The position numbers and the translations under genes were made by a program. Positions 1 through 8,141 of a stretch of 64,000 nucleotides of DNA are shown one piece after another. Below the pieces are notes generated by a model. That model had not been told where the DNA came from, did not search any database, and was given only the letters and a program-made list of their open reading frames with translations. This DNA comes from Pseudomonas sp. PICF141 (GTDB taxonomy: Bacteria > Pseudomonadota > Gammaproteobacteria > Pseudomonadales > Pseudomonadaceae): positions 62,001 through 126,000 of the forward strand of contig NZ_MUNM01000073.1 of the NCBI RefSeq assembly GCF_002286815.1. Reading direction: 5' to 3'. Position 1 is the stretch's first letter. The number at the start of each line of letters is the position of its first letter.

Positions 1-630
1 CAACACACTCGCCGCCGGCACCGCGAGCAATTCCCAGCGCGCCAGCCCGAGACCGCCAAGCATCCAGAACATCACCGCGGAACTGGCGCGATGGTCGCCC
101 AGAAACAACAGCAGATTGGCAATCGCCATCATCACGAACGACACCGCCACGCCGCACAGCAACAGTCGATCACTGTCGAGCCGGCCATTGCGATTGGCGA
201 TCATCAGCACCACCAGCATGCTCAGCAGCGCGCCGATAAACGCCGCAATCGGCAAGGTCAGCAGGCCTGCGATTTCACCGACATGCAGCACCACGATCAC
301 CGCGCCGAGGGTCGCGCCGGAGGTCACACCGAGCAGGTGCGGATCCGCCAGCGGATTGCGCGTCACCGCTTGCAGCACCGCGCCGATCAACGCCAGGCCA
401 GCGCCCACCAGCGCGCCGAGCAACATGCGCGGCACGCGGATCAGCCAGACGATGTGTTCCTGGCCGGCCGTCCAGTCCGGAACACCGAAACCAGAAATCT
501 TGTGCAGCAGAATCCGCCACACCACCTCCACGGGCACCCGCGCCGGGCCGAAACCCAGCGACACCACGCACGACACCAGCAACAGTGCGCCGAGGGCAAT
601 CAGCAACCAGGCATAGCGACGATCGATCAT
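1..630 (-). CDS. FecCD/BtuC-family ABC transporter permease (3' part outside window)
   Basis: Inner-membrane permease of a binding-protein-dependent importer for iron chelates, cobalamin or a similar metal complex. The visible N-terminal 210 residues start with a hydrophobic helix, followed by the family segment around RVPRML, then the NPLADPHLLG motif and glycine/alanine-rich helices. The ATG at 630 overlaps the stop of the upstream binding-protein gene by 4 bases, so translation is probably coupled. The gene runs off the left edge, so the C-terminal half is not seen. Specificity cannot be read from the permease. P. aeruginosa has a comparable transporter next to its cob genes, which I recall as metal-starvation responsive. 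Confidence 0.9.
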   Translation of the reverse strand, partial: MIDRRYAWLLIALGALLLVSCVVSLGFGPARVPVEVVWRILLHKISGFGVPDWTAGQEHIVWLIRVPRMLLGALVGAGLALIGAVLQAVTRNPLADPHLLGVTSGATLGAVIVVLHVGEIAGLLTLPIAAFIGALLSMLVVLMIANRNGRLDSDRLLLCGVAVSFVMMAIANLLLFLGDHRASSAVMFWMLGGLGLARWELLAVPAASVL

Positions 631-1574
631 TCGCCGTGGAAACCCTTGGCCAGGCTATCGACCGCCAGCACGTTGTCGATCCCCGGCGTGGCCTGCACGT
701 AAGGGATGACGATGAAGCGCTGGTTCTTGATCGCGTCCACCGATTGCAGGGCCTTATTGTTCAGCAGGAATTGCTCCTTCTGCTGCGCGGTGACTTCGCC
801 GTAATCAACGATCACGATCACTTGCGGATTGCGCTCGACCACGTTTTCCCAGTTGACCCGGGTCCAGCTCGCCTCGACGTCGTCGAGAATATTGCGCCCG
901 CCGGCAGCGTCGATCAGCGCCTGCGGCATCCCTAGACGACCGGAAGTCATGGCCCGGTCTTCACCACTGTCGTAGAGAAATACCCGTGGCTTGTCCATCG
1001 GCAGACCCTTGCGGATGTCGGCGACCTGCGCCTGCATCCGGGCGATCACAGCGTTGGCGCGGTCCTGCACGTCGAAGACTTTCCCGAGATTGCGCAGGTC
1101 GTTGTAAGTGTCTTCCAGGCTGGCCAGTGGGCGCGGCATGACGAAGGCGCAGGACTCGGTGAGTTCGTACACGTTGATGCCCAGCGGCTGCAGGGTTTGC
1201 GGGGTGAGATCACCGCCGACGCGCATGCCGTAATCCCAACCGGCGAAGAAGAAATCGACGTTGGCGTTGAGCAGGGTTTCCACTGACGGGTACTTGGCCG
1301 CCAGTTCCGGCAGGCCATCAAGGATGGTCTGCATCTGGGGCGTCACCGACTTCCAGCCCGTCACGCCGCTGTAGCCGGCCATCTGCGGTTTGAGGCCGAG
1401 GGCGAGCATCATCTGGGTCATGTTGATGTCATGGCTGACCGCGTGTTTCGGCGCTTGCTTGAACGTCACTTCGCGGTTGCAGCTCTGGACGGTCAGCGGG
1501 TATTTCGTGGCTTCGGCGAAAGCGTGGGCACTGCCCAGCAACAGAACGACGCAAAGCAGGGAACGCAAAGTCAT
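627..1574 (-). CDS. periplasmic metal-chelate/cobalamin-type substrate-binding protein
   Basis: A 315-residue class III (TroA/BtuF-like) solute-binding protein that delivers ligand to the adjacent permease. It has a classic signal peptide (about residues 1-22, ending AHAFA) and then the two-lobed fold signature: SHDINMTQMM in lobe 1, SVETLLNANVDFFFAG, and IPYVQATPG near the end. The ATG at 1574 is chosen because a signal peptide follows at once and it overlaps the stop of the ATPase gene by 4 bases; longer upstream frames are arginine-rich and not protein-like. It is the second gene of a three-gene operon. The ligand is not evident: ferric siderophore, cobalamin and another metal complex are all possible. 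Confidence 0.88.
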   Translation of the reverse strand: MTLRSLLCVVLLLGSAHAFAEATKYPLTVQSCNREVTFKQAPKHAVSHDINMTQMMLALGLKPQMAGYSGVTGWKSVTPQMQTILDGLPELAAKYPSVETLLNANVDFFFAGWDYGMRVGGDLTPQTLQPLGINVYELTESCAFVMPRPLASLEDTYNDLRNLGKVFDVQDRANAVIARMQAQVADIRKGLPMDKPRVFLYDSGEDRAMTSGRLGMPQALIDAAGGRNILDDVEASWTRVNWENVVERNPQVIVIVDYGEVTAQQKEQFLLNNKALQSVDAIKNQRFIVIPYVQATPGIDNVLAVDSLAKGFHGE

Positions 1575-2359
1575 GATTGGGTTATCCAGGTGATTCGTGG
1601 GTAGCCGTGCAAGGGATGGTCGTCGATCAGGGCGTCGACGCCGAACACGTTGTGCAAAAGCTGGGCGGTCAGGACTTCTTTGGGTGGGCCGCTGGCCACA
1701 ATGCGACCGTGATTGATCACGTACAGCCGGTCGCAAAAAGCCGCCGCCAGATTGAGGTCATGGATGCTCGCCAGCGTGCCGATCTGCAGACGCTTGACCA
1801 ATTGCAACAGCTCCAGCTGATAGCGCGGGTCGAGGTGATTGGTGGGTTCGTCGAGGATCAGCAATTGCGGTTGTTGGGCCAGGGCGCGGGCGAGGATCAC
1901 GCGCTGTTTTTCACCACCGGAAAGCGTGGCGAAGGCGTGGTCTTCGAAGCCTTTGAGGCCGACCGATTCGAGGGCATGAGCCACCCGTTTTCGGTCCTCA
2001 AGGGTATCGCCATCAAACAACCCTTTGTGCGGCGTACGGCCCATGGCGACCACTTCATCCACGGTCAGGCCGAAGGCGTCGGGGAACTCTTGCAACACCA
2101 CCGCGATGCGTTGCGCACACCAGCGTGAGGATTGCTTCCAGACATTGTGATGCTCCAGCTTAACCTCGCCGCTTTGCGGTTTGCTGAAGCGATAGGCGCA
2201 CCGTAACAGGCTGGTCTTGCCGCTGCCGTTGGGGCCGATCAACCCGACGAATTCGCCAGCGGCCACGTGCAACGATGCATCACGCAGCTGGAACTGGTGG
2301 TGGCAGTGGCCGTGGCCCAGGGGTGTCCAGGCGAGGTTCGTGAGGTTCAGCGAGGTCAT
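1571..2359 (-). CDS. ABC transporter ATP-binding protein (FecE/BtuD type)
   Basis: Cytoplasmic ATPase of the importer, 262 residues, a normal length. The Walker A motif GPNGSGKT is at residues 42-49, the signature LSGGE at 146-150, and Walker B LLILDEP at 166-172, followed by the D-loop and a switch His in ASIHDLN. It is the first gene of the ATPase, binding protein, permease operon. An unusual histidine/cysteine cluster, HGHCHH, lies before Walker A at residues 16-21. This might bind metal but could be incidental. The upstream gap to the PepSY gene carries an inverted repeat, so the operon may have its own promoter after 2489. Confidence 0.93.
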   Translation of the reverse strand: MTSLNLTNLAWTPLGHGHCHHQFQLRDASLHVAAGEFVGLIGPNGSGKTSLLRCAYRFSKPQSGEVKLEHHNVWKQSSRWCAQRIAVVLQEFPDAFGLTVDEVVAMGRTPHKGLFDGDTLEDRKRVAHALESVGLKGFEDHAFATLSGGEKQRVILARALAQQPQLLILDEPTNHLDPRYQLELLQLVKRLQIGTLASIHDLNLAAAFCDRLYVINHGRIVASGPPKEVLTAQLLHNVFGVDALIDDHPLHGYPRITWITQS

Positions 2360-2396
2360 GCATTTCTCTTGGGAGTTTTGCTGTGGCTGATGACGC

Positions 2397-2489
2397 CTTC
2401 GCGGGCAAGCCTCGCTCCTACAGGGTTTGTGTCGTGCGCAATATTTGTGATCGACACAAATCCTGTAGGAGCGAGGCTTGCCCGCGAAG
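2397..2489. repeat. REP-like inverted repeat, 'gcgggcaagcctcgctcctac' family
   Basis: Two arms of about 28 bases face each other across a short AT-rich centre that is itself palindromic (tttgtgtcg / cgacacaaa). The same arm sequence recurs at 36548-36637 and 59344-59437. It is typical of intergenic REP/REPIN elements of fluorescent pseudomonads and can form a long hairpin. Confidence 0.85.
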
Positions 2490-2557
2490 AGGCCCTATGC
2501 TTCAGAGATAAGCGCCAGAAGTCTATAGATCCTTCTAAAACGCGCATCTCGCCTGCT

Positions 2558-3937
2558 TCATGATGAAGCTGAAGTGGATTCAGTTTGCCGACTCAAACGC
2601 GACAGCAGCACCCGATCCAACACCCAGACCACCACCAGCGAAGCCCCCACCAACGGAAACATCACCGCCAACCCGAACATGATGACCATCGCGGTTTTCC
2701 ATTTCGGCAGGTCGTGACGCAACGGCGGTACGCCGAATTTGCCCTGCGGCCGGCGTTTCCACCAGATCACCACACCGCTGACGGCACTGAGCAAAATCAT
2801 CAGGCAGATCAGCAGCACGATGATCTGATTGAACGGGCCGAACATCTTGCCTTCGTGCAGCATCACGCCGACTTCGGTGGCCCGGGCGACGTTGCTGTAA
2901 TGCTGCCAGCGCACGTCGGCGAGGACGTCGCCGGTGTATTGGTCGACATGCAGGGTGGCGTCATTGCGCGGGTCGTCGGCGAACACCGCGATGGTGAATA
3001 CACCGGTGGCCGTGGTGGGGAAGGTGATGCTGTAGCCAGGTTCGACCTTGCGCTGCACGGCGATGTCTTGCACGTCTTGCAGGCTGATGGTCGGCGCTGC
3101 CGGGCCGGCTTGGGTGGCGGTGTGCGCCATGTGTTCGGCGTGGTCGCCGGACATCGGCATCGGCGTGTTTTCCATCGCCCAAGGCACGGTCTGACGCGTG
3201 GCGCTGTTGAGGCTGCGGGCCTCGACGTCGGATTTGGGCACGTCATTCCACATGGCTACCGGGAAGCGATTCCAGAGGTCGGCGTATTGCTTGCCCCAGA
3301 ACCCGGTCCAGGTCATGCCGCTGAGCAGCATCACCAGCAACAAGGCCGCGCCCCAGAACCCGGTCACCGCGTGCAGGTCGCGCCAGAGCACTCGACCACG
3401 ACTGTTCATGCGTGGCCAGAGAATCCCGGCGCACTGGCCGCGTGGCCACCACAGAAATACCCCGGAAACCACCAGCACCACGCCCCAACCGGCGGCCAGT
3501 TCCACCAGCCGGTCACCGACGGTGCCGATCATCAATTCGCCGTGAATCGAGCGTGCTATCGCTTGCAGATTCTTCTTCGCGTCTTGTTCGCCAAGGATGT
3601 CGCCGTGGTACGGATCGATGAACACGTTCAGTTCATGACCTTCATTGATCACCACAAATTGCGCACTGCGTTCGGCGTTGAGCGGCGGCAGGTATTGTTT
3701 GATCTGGCCCAGTGGATACGCCTCTTTCACCCGCTTGAGCAGTTCATCGGCGGAGACCGTGTGATGAGCAGGCGGGACATTCAGCAGGCTGCCGTACATC
3801 AACGGGTCGAGTTGCGGTTTGAACAGGTAAATGATGCCGGTCAAGGCCAGCATCACCATGAATGGCGCGACGAACAGACCGGCATAGAAATGCCAGCGCC
3901 AGGCCAGGTTGTAGAAATTCGGTTTGGGCTGTTTCAT
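2558..3937 (-). CDS. PepSY-associated membrane protein
   Basis: A 459-residue inner-membrane protein of the PepSY_TM family, often found beside TonB-dependent metal receptors and thought to act as a periplasmic or flavin-linked metal reductase. The N-terminal helix (WRWHFYAGLFVAPFMVM) carries the family His. A periplasmic PepSY-like segment, a helix near GWGVVLVVSGVFLWWPRG, a His/Met-rich stretch (MPMSGDHAEHMAH) and C-terminal helices ending in WWKRRPQGKFG follow. It lies directly downstream of oprC, and I recall an oprC-PepSY pair in P. aeruginosa as well, so a role in copper handling is likely. That role is inference. Confidence 0.85.
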   Translation of the reverse strand: MKQPKPNFYNLAWRWHFYAGLFVAPFMVMLALTGIIYLFKPQLDPLMYGSLLNVPPAHHTVSADELLKRVKEAYPLGQIKQYLPPLNAERSAQFVVINEGHELNVFIDPYHGDILGEQDAKKNLQAIARSIHGELMIGTVGDRLVELAAGWGVVLVVSGVFLWWPRGQCAGILWPRMNSRGRVLWRDLHAVTGFWGAALLLVMLLSGMTWTGFWGKQYADLWNRFPVAMWNDVPKSDVEARSLNSATRQTVPWAMENTPMPMSGDHAEHMAHTATQAGPAAPTISLQDVQDIAVQRKVEPGYSITFPTTATGVFTIAVFADDPRNDATLHVDQYTGDVLADVRWQHYSNVARATEVGVMLHEGKMFGPFNQIIVLLICLMILLSAVSGVVIWWKRRPQGKFGVPPLRHDLPKWKTAMVIMFGLAVMFPLVGASLVVVWVLDRVLLSRLSRQTESTSASS

Positions 3938-3970
3938 TTGTGTGCTCCGCTTGGCGATTCATTTGTCTTG

Positions 3971-4072
3971 AAAAGATCGCAGCCTCCGGCAGCTCCTACG
4001 GGATGTGTTTACACCCGCAATTGCGGCGATATCCTTGGCCCATGTAGGAGCTGCCGAAGGCTGCGATCTTTT
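3971..4072. repeat. REP-like inverted repeat, 'agatcgcagcc...ctcctac' family
   Basis: Arms aaaagatcgcagcctccggc and the near-reverse complement ending in ctgcgatctttt flank a 40-base centre in the oprC-PepSY gap. The same family occurs as a perfect 40-base-arm hairpin at 49806-49902. Confidence 0.8.
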
Positions 4073-4083
4073 GACTTTTCTTG

Positions 4084-6201
4084 TTAGAAGCTCATATCAA
4101 CCTTGGTCCAGAGCGTGCGCCCCGGTTCGTTGATGGCTTGCGGATCATTGGCCGGGAACCCGAAACCAGCGTTGCCCGCCAGGTTCAAATGCTCGGCGTA
4201 CGCCTTGCCGAACAAATTGTCGACGCCGCTGCTGACCTTCCAGTTCTTGTTGATCCGGTACGCGCCGTTGAGCGAGAACACGCCAAAACCCGAGCTCGTG
4301 TCGAAGTCTTTGCCGACCACGTTGCCCTTGTTCTGGTCGATGCGGTTCTGCGCCGCCACCACCCGCCACAAGGCGCCGGCGCTCCAGTTGTCTTCGCTGT
4401 AGGTCAGGCCGAAACGGGCATCCAGCGGTGGCATCTGCGGCAGGGCACTGCCGTCGCTGCTGTTCTTGCCCCAGGCGTAGGCCAGGGTCGCGTCGGCTTT
4501 CCAGTTGGCCGTCAGCTTGTAGGCGGCCCCGATTTCGCCGCCCATGATGCGCGCGTCGATGTTCTCGGCTTGCGAGGTCATGCCCATCATCCCCGGCGTG
4601 TAGTTGAACAGGATGTAGTCGCGCACTTGCCCGACGTAACCCGAGGCCCAGGCTTCAAGGTCTTCGGTCTTGTATTGCAGGCCGAAGTCGAACTGGGTGG
4701 TTTTCTCCGGCTTGATCGAGTCGAAGGCGTTCACCGAACCGGCGGGGCCGGACTTGGGCGAAAACAGCTCCCAGTAATCCGGGAAGCGCTGGGCGTGACC
4801 GAGACCGGCATACAGCGTGGTCGGGCTGTCGGCCAGGTCATGCTCGTAACGGACGAAACCGCTGGGCAGTGTGTCGGCGCGGGTGTCGTCGGCCGTCGGG
4901 TTGGGACGGGCCATCATTCCGGAGCCGATGGTCTGCCGATAATCCTTGGCCGACGCGCGATCCAGTCGTGCCCCGGTGACCAACCGATCACGGTCGGCGG
5001 CGTACCAGGTCAGTTCGCTGAATACGCCGTAATTATGAAAGTCGGCGTCCTTGTTGCGCGGTACATCCTTGTAGGCGTCGACGCCCATCGCACTGCGTTG
5101 ACGATGTTCGTTGGTTTGCGCATCCACGCCGCTGATCAGCTGCACATCGGCCCAGCGCCAGGTGGCTTTGATCCGCGCGCCGAGGGTCCGGCGGTCGACG
5201 TTGGAAGCCATGGGGCCGGCCATCATCCCGGTGCCGGACGGCGTGCGCAGGGTGTAGTTGTCCATCACATGGTCGGCGTAGTTGTAGTAGACCTGCGCCT
5301 CGACCTTATCCAGCACCTCACCGATGTTTGACTGTTCGAAGCGCAGGCCGAGGCTTTCGCGCAAGAACTGCGAACCGTCCATGCCGCGCCCGGCGTAACG
5401 AGCTTCACCATCGCCCTTGCCGGCGGTCAGTTCCAGCAGCGTGTCGGCGCTCGGGGTCCAGCCGACAGCGATGTCGCCGTTCCACTTGTCATAGCGCGAG
5501 GGCACGGTGTCGTTGTTGCCGTCCTTGTAGTCGTCGGAATGCGCGGTGTTGCCGATCACGCGCACGTAGCCCAGCGGCCCGCCGGCAGCGGCGTCCACCA
5601 CTTTGTCGAAGCGCCCGTTGGAACCGGCCAGCACGCTGGCGTTCACCCGGGTGCCGAGTTCGCCAAAGCTTTCCGGCGCGCGGTCGAACAGCACGGTGCC
5701 GGCCGATGCGCCGGGGCCCCAGAGCACGGTTTGCGGGCCTTTGATCACGGTGAGTTTGTCGTAGGTTTCCGGCGAAATGTACGAGGTTGGCGCGTCCATC
5801 CGGCCGGGGCAGGCGCCGAGCATCATGCTGCCGTTGGTAAGGATATTCAGGCGCGAACCGAACATGCCGCGCAGCACCGGATCGCCGTTGGTGCCGCCGT
5901 TGCGCACCAGCGCGAAGCCGGGGATGGTCTTCAGATAATCGCCACCGTCGCTGGCCGGCACCGGTTGGCGCGGGTCCTTGGGGTTGGTGACGATGGTCAG
6001 CGGCGAACTCGGCGCGATGGCGGTAATCACCGTCGGGCTCAGTTCTTCGGAGTGCCCGGCGTGTTCATCGGCCTGCACCATCGGTGCCAGCAGCAAGCCA
6101 CAAAGAACGGCCGTGGCGTGCCTTAAGCGAACGTGAGATTCGTTCAAGGTAAAAGAAGCCTGGGCAGCGCCCAAGCGTGTGTCAGCAGAAAATCTTGGCA
6201 T
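4084..6201 (-). CDS. oprC: TonB-dependent copper receptor OprC
   Basis: Outer-membrane copper receptor of 705 residues, with a signal peptide, a plug domain (about residues 55-180) and a 22-strand barrel ending in the phenylalanine of DMSF. The copper site known from P. aeruginosa OprC is visible: C131-x3-M135 (CPGRM) in the plug and H311-x-M313 (HVM) in the barrel. The Cys-to-His spacing of 180 residues matches the published C143/H323 spacing. A mature His-rich N-terminus (DEHAGH) and several MMG/GMM clusters add possible metal ligands. The ATG at 6201 is preferred; 6213 would add four residues. PCu(A)C and DUF2946 genes lie upstream and the PepSY gene downstream. In P. aeruginosa, oprC is repressed by high copper. 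Confidence 0.93.
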   Translation of the reverse strand: MPRFSADTRLGAAQASFTLNESHVRLRHATAVLCGLLLAPMVQADEHAGHSEELSPTVITAIAPSSPLTIVTNPKDPRQPVPASDGGDYLKTIPGFALVRNGGTNGDPVLRGMFGSRLNILTNGSMMLGACPGRMDAPTSYISPETYDKLTVIKGPQTVLWGPGASAGTVLFDRAPESFGELGTRVNASVLAGSNGRFDKVVDAAAGGPLGYVRVIGNTAHSDDYKDGNNDTVPSRYDKWNGDIAVGWTPSADTLLELTAGKGDGEARYAGRGMDGSQFLRESLGLRFEQSNIGEVLDKVEAQVYYNYADHVMDNYTLRTPSGTGMMAGPMASNVDRRTLGARIKATWRWADVQLISGVDAQTNEHRQRSAMGVDAYKDVPRNKDADFHNYGVFSELTWYAADRDRLVTGARLDRASAKDYRQTIGSGMMARPNPTADDTRADTLPSGFVRYEHDLADSPTTLYAGLGHAQRFPDYWELFSPKSGPAGSVNAFDSIKPEKTTQFDFGLQYKTEDLEAWASGYVGQVRDYILFNYTPGMMGMTSQAENIDARIMGGEIGAAYKLTANWKADATLAYAWGKNSSDGSALPQMPPLDARFGLTYSEDNWSAGALWRVVAAQNRIDQNKGNVVGKDFDTSSGFGVFSLNGAYRINKNWKVSSGVDNLFGKAYAEHLNLAGNAGFGFPANDPQAINEPGRTLWTKVDMSF

Positions 6202-6253
6202 GACAATGTCCATCGAACAGTCGTAAACGACACGGCCGGCAGCCTGCAAATCT

Positions 6254-6419
6254 CTGTGGGAGCAAGTTCCTGTGGCGAGGGGGCTCGCCCCCGTTGGGCC
6301 GCAAAGCGGGCCCAAAACCTGCGATCGCCGTGTATCAGGTACACGGCGTGCAACGTTTTACGACTGCTACGCGGCCGAACGAGGGCAAGCCCCTTCACCA
6401 CCCAGCTCGCTCCCACAGG
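6254..6419. repeat. long inverted repeat, 'ctgtggcgagggggc' family
   Basis: Facing imperfect arms (gtgggagcaagttcctgtgg... and ...ccacccagctcgctcccac) enclose internal hairpins between oprC and the DUF2946 gene. The same element recurs at 8001-8135. It is a REP/REPIN-type repeat. Confidence 0.75.
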
Positions 6420-6464
6420 TTGCTATGGCCATGTTGCGGGCCGCGTGAGATCGGAGGTGAGTGT

Positions 6465-6890
6465 TTACGCGACGATGGGTGGGGCGCGGGTGCGGGCGCC
6501 GGGGAAGAAGGTTTGCCGGGCGTGGCCCAGGCGGGTAGCGGGAGTGCTGAAAGTGGTTGTCTGTGGACTGTTGAAGGCGGCGAAGAACTGACCGCCAGTC
6601 AGCGCCGGGCAATTGAACAGCAGGCTGCAATAGCCACATTTTTCCCAGAGTGCGTGATGGTCGGCTTTGGGCGGGCAGTGCTCGGCGGCGGGTTGCGCGC
6701 CATGCTCCATGGCGGGCATGTCCATCGACATGCTCATGGACATTGAGGCGCGTTGATCCATCGGCATCGACTGAGAAATCAGCGGGCCGATAAAGATCAT
6801 CACCATGGCGAACAGGCTGATCCAGCTGCCGCGCGTCAGGCTCATTGGCTGACGGCGGTGCACGGATGACCTGTTGCCAAGCGGGCGCAT
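6465..6890 (-). CDS. DUF2946 protein, Met/His-rich
   Basis: A 141-residue member of the DUF2946 family, whose genes accompany copper receptors in Pseudomonas. It has an N-terminal hydrophobic helix (SWISLFAMVMIFIGPL), then a striking alternating Met/Ser tract (MSMSMSMDMPAMEHG), a His-rich stretch and the family CGYC motif. The Met/His/Cys content suggests Cu(I) binding in the periplasm, which is inference. The ATG at 6890 is used; an ATG at 6845, right before the hydrophobic helix, is also possible. It lies 21 bases after the PCu(A)C gene, probably in the same transcript. Confidence 0.8.
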   Translation of the reverse strand: MRPLGNRSSVHRRQPMSLTRGSWISLFAMVMIFIGPLISQSMPMDQRASMSMSMSMDMPAMEHGAQPAAEHCPPKADHHALWEKCGYCSLLFNCPALTGGQFFAAFNSPQTTTFSTPATRLGHARQTFFPGARTRAPPIVA

Positions 6891-6911
6891 GGGCGTTTTC
6901 AACGTGGGCGA

Positions 6912-7391
6912 TTACTGAGCGTGCATATGCTCTTGCATGCCATCAGGCGCCTTTTTCTGCACCGCGACCTCGACCGTCACATCGCCGGATTTTTCGAAGT
7001 GCATCGTCACCGGGAAGCGCTTGCCGTCGCTCAGCAGCCCGCGGTCTTTCAGCTCCAGCAGCATCACGTGATACGCCATCGGTGCGAAGTTGACCTTGCC
7101 GCCAGCCGGAATCTCGATGCTGGGCACTTGCTGCATTTTCATCAGGTCGTTTTGCTTCACGTGCTCGTGCAATTCGGCCTTTCCCGAAATTGGCGAGTCA
7201 ACGCTCAGCAGTCGGTCGGCGGTTTTGCCGTTGTTGTGAATCACGAAATACGCCGCGACGGTGGGCGCGTTGGGCGGCAATTCTTGCGACCACGGATGGG
7301 CGATCGCAAGTTCGCCAGCCTTGTATTCGTGAGCGTTGGCAAAACAGGCAGGCAGCAGCAATACAGCCAGAACGATGAGCTTGTTCAACAT
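6912..7391 (-). CDS. periplasmic copper chaperone PCu(A)C
   Basis: A 159-residue secreted copper chaperone with a signal peptide of about 20 residues (cleavage near ANA/HEY). The family metal motif H(M)-X10-M-X21-H-X-M is present exactly: H75, M86, H108 and M110. Such proteins bind Cu(I) and pass it to cytochrome oxidase assembly or to importers. A His/Met-rich tail (MQEHMHAQ) may add a second site, as in several PCu(A)C proteins. It lies between two DUF2946 genes and upstream of oprC, consistent with a copper acquisition operon. Confidence 0.93.
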   Translation of the reverse strand: MLNKLIVLAVLLLPACFANAHEYKAGELAIAHPWSQELPPNAPTVAAYFVIHNNGKTADRLLSVDSPISGKAELHEHVKQNDLMKMQQVPSIEIPAGGKVNFAPMAYHVMLLELKDRGLLSDGKRFPVTMHFEKSGDVTVEVAVQKKAPDGMQEHMHAQ

Positions 7392-7439
7392 GGCAGTTCT
7401 CCAGAACGATTCAAAACGCAGGTCAATTGCGAGAAGGAA

Positions 7440-7838
7440 TCACACCAGAGGGGACGCGCGGGGGTTGAGGTTTGGCCATTGCTGGCGCGGTGCAGGGGTG
7501 TCGAGTGTGGCAGGCAGCAGGCTTCGATTGGCCTCGAAACGCGCAAAATACAGCTGCGGCGCATGCCCCGGCAACGCCACCAAAGGCGCAGAGCCCGAGC
7601 AGCACCAGCAATGCTGCATGTTGGAATGATCGTCGCTCTGCGGGGCTTTCTGCTCGATATCACCCAGGGAAATCGCCACCAACCTGGTGCCGTTGGAAGA
7701 GCAGAAACTGCCCCACATCAATTGCTCTGCAGGTGATTTCGCCGTCTGCGCCATCGCTCCGGACATCGGCATGGCGAGCATGTTGAACAGCACTGCAAAG
7801 CAGGCGATCCAGGCAAATGCTAGCCGTTGTCGGGACAT
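7440..7838 (-). CDS. DUF2946 protein (first gene of copper cluster)
   Basis: A 132-residue DUF2946-type protein with an N-terminal hydrophobic helix that may be a signal peptide or anchor (FAWIACFAVLFNMLAMPMSG). A Cys/His-rich patch follows (MQHCWCCSG), equivalent to the CxxC region of its paralogue at 6465-6890. The ATG at 7838 directly precedes the helix. It is the most upstream gene of the leftward copper cluster and lies 48 bases before the PCu(A)C gene. Its biochemical role is unknown; copper binding is inferred from composition and neighbours. Confidence 0.78.
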   Translation of the reverse strand: MSRQRLAFAWIACFAVLFNMLAMPMSGAMAQTAKSPAEQLMWGSFCSSNGTRLVAISLGDIEQKAPQSDDHSNMQHCWCCSGSAPLVALPGHAPQLYFARFEANRSLLPATLDTPAPRQQWPNLNPRASPLV

Positions 7839-7862
7839 GAGGGCAGATCCGGTTGAGTGGGC

Positions 7863-7889
7863 GATCAGGCGCGGCTATTTAGCCTGATC
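7863..7889 (-). promoter_or_regulatory. palindrome upstream of the copper cluster (candidate operator)
   Basis: GATCAGGC and GCCTGATC form a perfect 8-base inverted repeat around an 11-base AT-containing centre, 25-51 bases upstream of the first DUF2946 start. An inner palindrome, GGCTA..TAGCC, overlaps it. Position and symmetry fit a repressor or activator site, but it does not clearly match a consensus I know. Confidence 0.3.
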
Positions 7890-8000
7890 AGGGGCGATAA
7901 GTAAAAAGGCCGCGTGCGGTGTGGTGTCGCAGCAGACTTTCAAACGAGTGTAGCGGTATCGTTTGGAAATGCCGGATGAGTTGCGGCTAGCCTACAACCC

Positions 8001-8135
8001 TGTGGCGAGGGGGCTTGCCCCCGTTGGGCCCGCGCAGCGGCCCCAAAACCTGCAACCTGATTTTATCAGCCTGAACCGTGTCTACCTGTTTGCGACTGCT
8101 TCGCAGCCGAACGGGGGCAAGCCCCCTCGCCACAC
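8001..8135. repeat. long inverted repeat, second copy of 'tgtggcgagggggc' family
   Basis: Arms tgtggcgagggggcttgccc and gggcaagccccctcgccaca face each other across about 95 bases between the copper cluster and cobK. It matches the element at 6254-6419 and probably separates the two leftward operons. Confidence 0.8.
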
Positions 8136-8141
8136 AATGAT

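Noticed and set aside
2585..6126. Long open frames antisense to the PepSY and oprC genes
   Set aside because: They are His/Gly/Arg/Ala-rich, lack recognisable domains, and result from codon bias of the GC-rich genes on the other strand.
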